Source of the DNA: Methylocystaceae bacterium
GTDB lineage: Bacteria; Pseudomonadota; Alphaproteobacteria; Rhizobiales; Beijerinckiaceae
Length of the DNA stretch: 9,098 nt
Direction of reading: 5' to 3'
Assembly (NCBI GenBank): GCA_003105285.1
Contig: PQAN01000396.1
Location: forward strand, 20,168 to 29,265
Shown here: positions 5,846-9,098 of the stretch, piece after piece
Position numbering within the stretch: position 1 is the first letter of the stretch
Layout: every line of letters starts with the position of its first letter
Translations under genes and position numbers: made by a program
The notes under the pieces: model-generated
Database searches by the model: none
What the model saw: the letters and a program-made list of their open reading frames with translations, nothing else
Told to the model about the DNA's origin: nothing

Positions 5846-6919
5846 ATGGCCGCTATCGAAACCTTTTACGACGTCATTCGTCGGCAAGGCGTCACGCGCC
5901 GCAGTTTCACGAAATTCTGTTCGCTCACCGCCGCCAGCCTCGGACTGGGTTCGACCGCCGCCTCGACGATGGCGAAGGCGCTGGAGACCAATCCGCGCGT
6001 CCCGGTCATCTGGATGCACGGGCTGGAATGCACCTGCTGTTCCGAGAGCTTCATCCGTTCGGCGCATCCGCTCGTGAAAGACGTCGTGCTGTCGATGATC
6101 TCGCTCGACTATGACGACACGATCATGGCGGCGGCCGGCCATCAGGCCGAAGCCATTCTCGAGGAGACGAAGGAAAAATATAAGGGCAAATACATCCTCG
6201 CCGTCGAGGGCAATCCGCCGCTGAACGAAGGCGGCATGTTCTGCATCGACGGCGGCAAGCCCTTCGTCGAAAAGCTGAAGTGGATGGCCGAGGACGCCAA
6301 GGCGATCATCGCCTGGGGCGCCTGCGCCTCCTGGGGCTGCGTGCAGGCCGCAAAGCCCAATCCGACGCAGGCGACGCCGATCGACAAGGTCATCAAGAAC
6401 AAGCCGATCATCAAAGTGCCCGGCTGTCCGCCGATCGCCGAGGTGATGACCGGCGTCGTCACCTATGTGACGACTTTCGGAAAGCTGCCCGAACTCGACC
6501 GGCAGGGCCGGCCGAAGATGTTCTACTCGCAGCGCATCCACGACAAATGCTATCGGCGTCCGCATTTCGACGCCGGGCAATTCGTCGAGGAATGGGACGA
6601 CGAGGCGGCGCGCAAGGGCTACTGCCTCTACAAGATGGGCTGCAAGGGCCCGACCACCTACAACGCCTGCTCCACCGTGCGCTGGAACGGCGGCGTGTCC
6701 TTCCCCATCCAGTCCGGCCACGGCTGCATCGGCTGCTCCGAGGAGGATTTCTGGGACAAGGGGCCGTTCTACGAGCGCCTCACCAACATCAAGCAGTTCG
6801 GTATCGAGCATAACGCCGACGAGGTCGGATTGGCCGCGGTCGGCGCCGTCGGCGGCGCCGTCGCCGCGCATGCGGCCATCACGGCCGTCAAGCGCATCAC
6901 GACGAAGCACGACGGGTAA
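5846..6919 (+). CDS. hupS: O2-tolerant uptake [NiFe]-hydrogenase small subunit (HupS/HoxK, group 1d)
   Basis: A 357-residue precursor of the Fe-S subunit of a periplasm-facing, membrane-bound uptake hydrogenase that passes electrons from H2 oxidation to cytochrome b. A Tat signal TRRSFTKF (17-24) precedes a hydrophobic stretch to about residue 42. The proximal-cluster motif GLECTCCSES (59-68) gives Cys62, Cys64 and Cys65, and CASWGC gives Cys160 and Cys165, with Cys194 in PGCPP. The six cysteines, including the two supernumerary ones Cys64 and Cys165, are the known mark of the [4Fe-3S] cluster that confers O2 tolerance. Distal ligands are His232, Cys235, Cys260 and Cys266; medial ligands are Cys275, Cys294 and Cys297. 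A C-terminal hydrophobic helix (about 327-348) anchors the protein in the membrane. It is the first gene of hupSLC; the gap to hupL is unusually long at 203 bp. Confidence 0.96.
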   Translation: MAAIETFYDVIRRQGVTRRSFTKFCSLTAASLGLGSTAASTMAKALETNPRVPVIWMHGLECTCCSESFIRSAHPLVKDVVLSMISLDYDDTIMAAAGHQAEAILEETKEKYKGKYILAVEGNPPLNEGGMFCIDGGKPFVEKLKWMAEDAKAIIAWGACASWGCVQAAKPNPTQATPIDKVIKNKPIIKVPGCPPIAEVMTGVVTYVTTFGKLPELDRQGRPKMFYSQRIHDKCYRRPHFDAGQFVEEWDDEAARKGYCLYKMGCKGPTTYNACSTVRWNGGVSFPIQSGHGCIGCSEEDFWDKGPFYERLTNIKQFGIEHNADEVGLAAVGAVGGAVAAHAAITAVKRITTKHDG

Positions 6920-6941
6920 GGACCGAAAGCGCGCACCCCTC

Positions 6942-6992
6942 GCCCCTCATGCCGAGGAGGCGGCGTAGCCGCCGTCTCGAAGCGCGAGGGGC
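6942..6992 (+). repeat. Palindromic repeat unit A in the hupS-hupL gap
   Basis: A 51-base unit with outer arms GCCCCTC (6942-6948) and GAGGGGC (6986-6992) and a central hairpin GGCGGC-GTA-GCCGCC (6959-6973). It shares the blocks CCCCTCAT, GAGGAG and CGTCTCGAAG with unit B read on the other strand, so the two are diverged copies of one element. This pattern resembles a dispersed palindrome common in Rhizobiales-type genomes; the family assignment is from memory, not a search. Confidence 0.78.
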
Positions 6993-7015
6993 GAGCTCCA
7001 GAGGGCGCGCGTGAC

Positions 7016-7070
7016 GGCCCCTTCGTCCTTCGAGACGCGGCCTTCGGCCGCTCCTCAGGATGAGGGGGCC
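7016..7070 (-). repeat. Palindromic repeat unit B, inverted relative to unit A
   Basis: A 55-base unit with outer arms GGCCCC (7016-7021) and GGGGCC (7065-7070) and a central hairpin GCGGCC-TTC-GGCCGC (7037-7051). Read on the minus strand it carries CCCCTCAT, GAGGAG, CGTCTCGAAG and CGA in the same order as unit A. With unit A, 23 bases away, it forms a head-to-head pair, so the transcript could fold either as two small hairpins or as one long stem. An ATG inside it at 7060 is in frame with hupL but belongs to the repeat. Confidence 0.78.
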
Positions 7071-7122
7071 TTCGCCCAGGCGCCCTGAACACAACGATAA
7101 ACGCCGCCGAGGAATCGCAATC

Positions 7123-8913
7123 ATGGGCATTCAGACGCCGAACGGCTTCAATCTCGACAATTCCGGCAAACGCGTCGTCGTCGATCCGGTGACCCGCATC
7201 GAGGGACATCTGCGCGTCGAGGTCAATGTCGACAAGAACAATGTCATCCGCAATGCGGTCTCCACCGGCACGATGTGGCGCGGCATCGAGGTCATTCTGA
7301 AAGGCCGAGATCCGCGCGACGCCTGGGCCTTCACGCAGCGCATCTGCGGCGTCTGCACCGGCACGCACGCGCTCACCTCCGTGCGCGCGGTGGAGAACGC
7401 GCTCGGCGTCACGATCCCCGAGAACGCCAATTCGATCCGCAACATCATGCAGCTCACGCTGCAGGTGCACGACCACCTCGTGCATTTCTATCATCTTCAT
7501 GCGCTCGACTGGGTCGATGTCGTGTCGGCGCTCTCGGCCGATCCGAAGGCGACCTCGGCGCTCGCGCAGTCGATTTCCGACTGGCCGCTGTCGTCGCCGG
7601 GCTACTTCAAGGATCTGCAGATCCGCCTGAAGAAGTTCGTCGAGTCGGGCCAGCTCGGACCGTTCAAGAACGGCTATTGGGGCCACGCCGCCTATAAGCT
7701 GCCGCCGGAAGCCAATCTGATGGCGGTGGCGCACTATCTCGAGGCGTTGGACTTCCAGAAAGAGATCGTCAAGATCCACACGATCTATGGCGGCAAGAAC
7801 CCGCATCCCAACTGGCTGGTCGGCGGCGTGCCTTGCGCGATCAACATCGACGGCACAGGCGCCGTCGGCGCGATCAACATAGAGCGTTTGAACGAGGTGA
7901 GCTCGATCATCGAGCGCTCGATCGAGTTCGTCGAGAAGGTCTATCTGCCCGATCTCACCGCCATCGCCTCCTTCTACAAGGGCTGGCTCTATGGCGGCGG
8001 ACTCTCCGGCAAGAGCGTCATGAGCTATGGCGACATTCCGGAGAACGCCAATGATTACTCCGCGAAAAACCTACTCCTTCCGCGCGGCGTCATCCTCAAC
8101 GGAAATCTTTCGGAAGTCCTCCCGATCGATCACGCCGACCCGCAGCAAATCCAGGAGTTCGTCACGCATTCCTGGTACAAATATCCGGACGAGACGAAAG
8201 GGCTCCACCCTTGGGACGGCGTCACCGAGCCCGATTACAAATTGGGCCCCGCGGCCAAGGGCACGCCGACGAATATTCAGGAGCTGGACGAGAACGGCAA
8301 ATATTCCTGGATCAAGTCGCCGCGCTGGCGCGGCAACGCCGTCGAAGTGGGCCCGCTCGCCCGCTACGTCATCGGCTATGCGCAGGGCAATCCCGAGTTC
8401 AAGGAGCCGACGGACCGCCTGCTGAAGACGCTCAACGTTCCCGTCACGGCGCTGTTCTCGACGCTCGGGCGCACGGCGGCGCGGGCGCTCGAATGTCAAT
8501 GGGCGGCGCACAAGCTCGATCATTTCCAGAAGAAACTCGTCGCCAATATCAAGGCGGGCGATTCCTCGACGGCCAATGTCGACAAATGGAAGCCGGAGTC
8601 CTGGCCCAAGACCGCCAAGGGCTACGGCTTCACCGAGGCGCCGCGCGGCGCGCTGGCCCACTGGATCAAGGTCGAGAACGGCAAGATCGACAACTACCAG
8701 TGCGTCGTGCCGACGACCTGGAACGGCAGTCCTCGCGATCCGAAAGGCAATATCGGCGCGTTCGAGGCTTCGCTGATGGACACGCCGCTCGCCGACCCGC
8801 AGAAGCCGCTCGAAATCCTGCGCACGCTGCATTCCTTCGACCCCTGCCTCGCCTGTTCGACGCATGTGATGAGCGAGGACGGGCAGGAGATGACGAAGAT
8901 CGAAGTGCGCTGA
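7123..8913 (+). CDS. hupL: Uptake [NiFe]-hydrogenase large subunit (HupL/HoxG)
   Basis: A 596-residue catalytic subunit that binds the NiFe(CN)2CO centre and oxidises H2. Nickel ligands are Cys75 and Cys78 in RICGVCTGTH (73-82) and Cys575 and Cys578 in DPCLACSTH (573-581). After His581 a 15-residue tail (VMSEDGQEMTKIEVR) should be removed by the HupD/HoxM endopeptidase once nickel is inserted; the mature enzyme then rides with HupS through the Tat pathway. Glu27 in RIEGH is the likely proton-transfer residue. The gas-channel positions are Val77 and Leu125, normal for uptake enzymes, so its O2 tolerance would come from the HupS cluster. The ATG at 7123 is chosen because GAGGA lies nine bases upstream and the family N-terminus (TPNGFNLDNSGKRVVVDP) begins there; the in-frame ATG at 7060 lies in a repeat. 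hupC follows after 21 bases. Confidence 0.97.
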   Translation: MGIQTPNGFNLDNSGKRVVVDPVTRIEGHLRVEVNVDKNNVIRNAVSTGTMWRGIEVILKGRDPRDAWAFTQRICGVCTGTHALTSVRAVENALGVTIPENANSIRNIMQLTLQVHDHLVHFYHLHALDWVDVVSALSADPKATSALAQSISDWPLSSPGYFKDLQIRLKKFVESGQLGPFKNGYWGHAAYKLPPEANLMAVAHYLEALDFQKEIVKIHTIYGGKNPHPNWLVGGVPCAINIDGTGAVGAINIERLNEVSSIIERSIEFVEKVYLPDLTAIASFYKGWLYGGGLSGKSVMSYGDIPENANDYSAKNLLLPRGVILNGNLSEVLPIDHADPQQIQEFVTHSWYKYPDETKGLHPWDGVTEPDYKLGPAAKGTPTNIQELDENGKYSWIKSPRWRGNAVEVGPLARYVIGYAQGNPEFKEPTDRLLKTLNVPVTALFSTLGRTAARALECQWAAHKLDHFQKKLVANIKAGDSSTANVDKWKPESWPKTAKGYGFTEAPRGALAHWIKVENGKIDNYQCVVPTTWNGSPRDPKGNIGAFEASLMDTPLADPQKPLEILRTLHSFDPCLACSTHVMSEDGQEMTKIEVR

Positions 8914-8934
8914 CCCTTATTGGAGAGAACCGCC

Positions 8935-9098
8935 ATGATTGAGGCGACGCAGGTTCAAGGCGTGCTGGACGGCCACGGCGAGCGCGCCGCGCCGTTGCAG
9001 ACCGTCTATGTCTATGAAGCGCCGGTGCGGCTGTGGCATTGGGTGAATGCGTTGGCCATCGTCGTGCTGGCGCTGACCGGCTATCTCATCGCCACGCC
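8935..9098 (+). CDS. hupC: Hydrogenase b-type cytochrome subunit (HupC/HoxZ), N-terminal fragment
   Basis: The first 54 codons of a gene running off the right edge. The peptide has a polar N-terminus, then YVYEAPVRLWHWVNALAI (25-42), the hallmark N-terminal motif of the di-heme cytochrome b that takes electrons from HupS and passes them to the quinone pool. His35 in RLWHW is a probable haem ligand, and the first membrane helix runs from about 37 to 53. GGAGAG at 8922-8927, seven bases before the ATG, supports the start. The 21-base gap after hupL indicates the same operon. Confidence 0.93.
   Translation, partial: MIEATQVQGVLDGHGERAAPLQTVYVYEAPVRLWHWVNALAIVVLALTGYLIAT

Noticed and set aside
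6942..7070. CRISPR array or intact transposon
   Set aside because: There are only two diverged, inverted units with no regular spacers, and no transposase gene or target duplication is visible.
7060..7122. Upstream in-frame ATG for hupL
   Set aside because: It would add 21 basic residues encoded partly by repeat unit B and unlike any HupL N-terminus; the ATG at 7123 has a ribosome-binding site.

Overview
The window reads as chromosomal DNA from a GC-rich alphaproteobacterial methylotroph, most likely a type II methanotroph of the Methylocystis/Methylosinus kind. This is an inference. It rests on a formaldehyde-activating enzyme (Fae) tail followed by a tetrahydromethanopterin (H4MPT)-pathway gene, on the dispersed palindromic repeats of a kind common in Rhizobiales-type genomes, and on the pairing of a group 2b sensor hydrogenase with a group 1d uptake hydrogenase. 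No rRNA gene or other species marker is present.

Left third (1-2340), H4MPT-linked C1 metabolism: the 3' end of fae, a textbook intrinsic terminator, a gene for an ASKHA-fold protein of the MfnF/H4MPT-linked family, and a gene for a protein matching the C-terminal half of bacterial CCA tRNA nucleotidyltransferase but lacking the catalytic domain and the HD doublet. A dispersed palindrome, whose first bases supply the stop codon of that last gene, closes the block. A convergent minus-strand gene (2347-2913) encodes a DUF4337-type membrane protein with a central coiled coil.

Right two thirds (3183-9098), hydrogen metabolism, all on the plus strand: hupU-hupV encode a cytoplasmic H2 sensor (no Tat signal, no C-terminal maturation peptide, bulky Ile/Phe gas-channel residues). 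An AT-rich intergenic region follows, holding a near-consensus sigma-54 -24/-12 element. Then come hupS (Tat signal, the two extra cysteines of O2-tolerant enzymes, C-terminal membrane anchor), hupL (with a 15-residue cleavable C-terminus) and the start of hupC, the cytochrome b electron acceptor.

The likely logic: HupUV senses H2 and, through a histidine kinase and response regulator outside the window, controls a sigma-54-dependent promoter driving hupSLC. The uptake hydrogenase then feeds electrons from H2 into the quinone pool. An unusual feature is a pair of inverted palindromic repeat elements that widen the hupS-hupL gap to 203 bp. No wholly new system is evident. The best leads are this repeat pair inside an operon, the repeat-donated stop codon, and the catalytically stripped CCA-enzyme-like protein beside the H4MPT genes.
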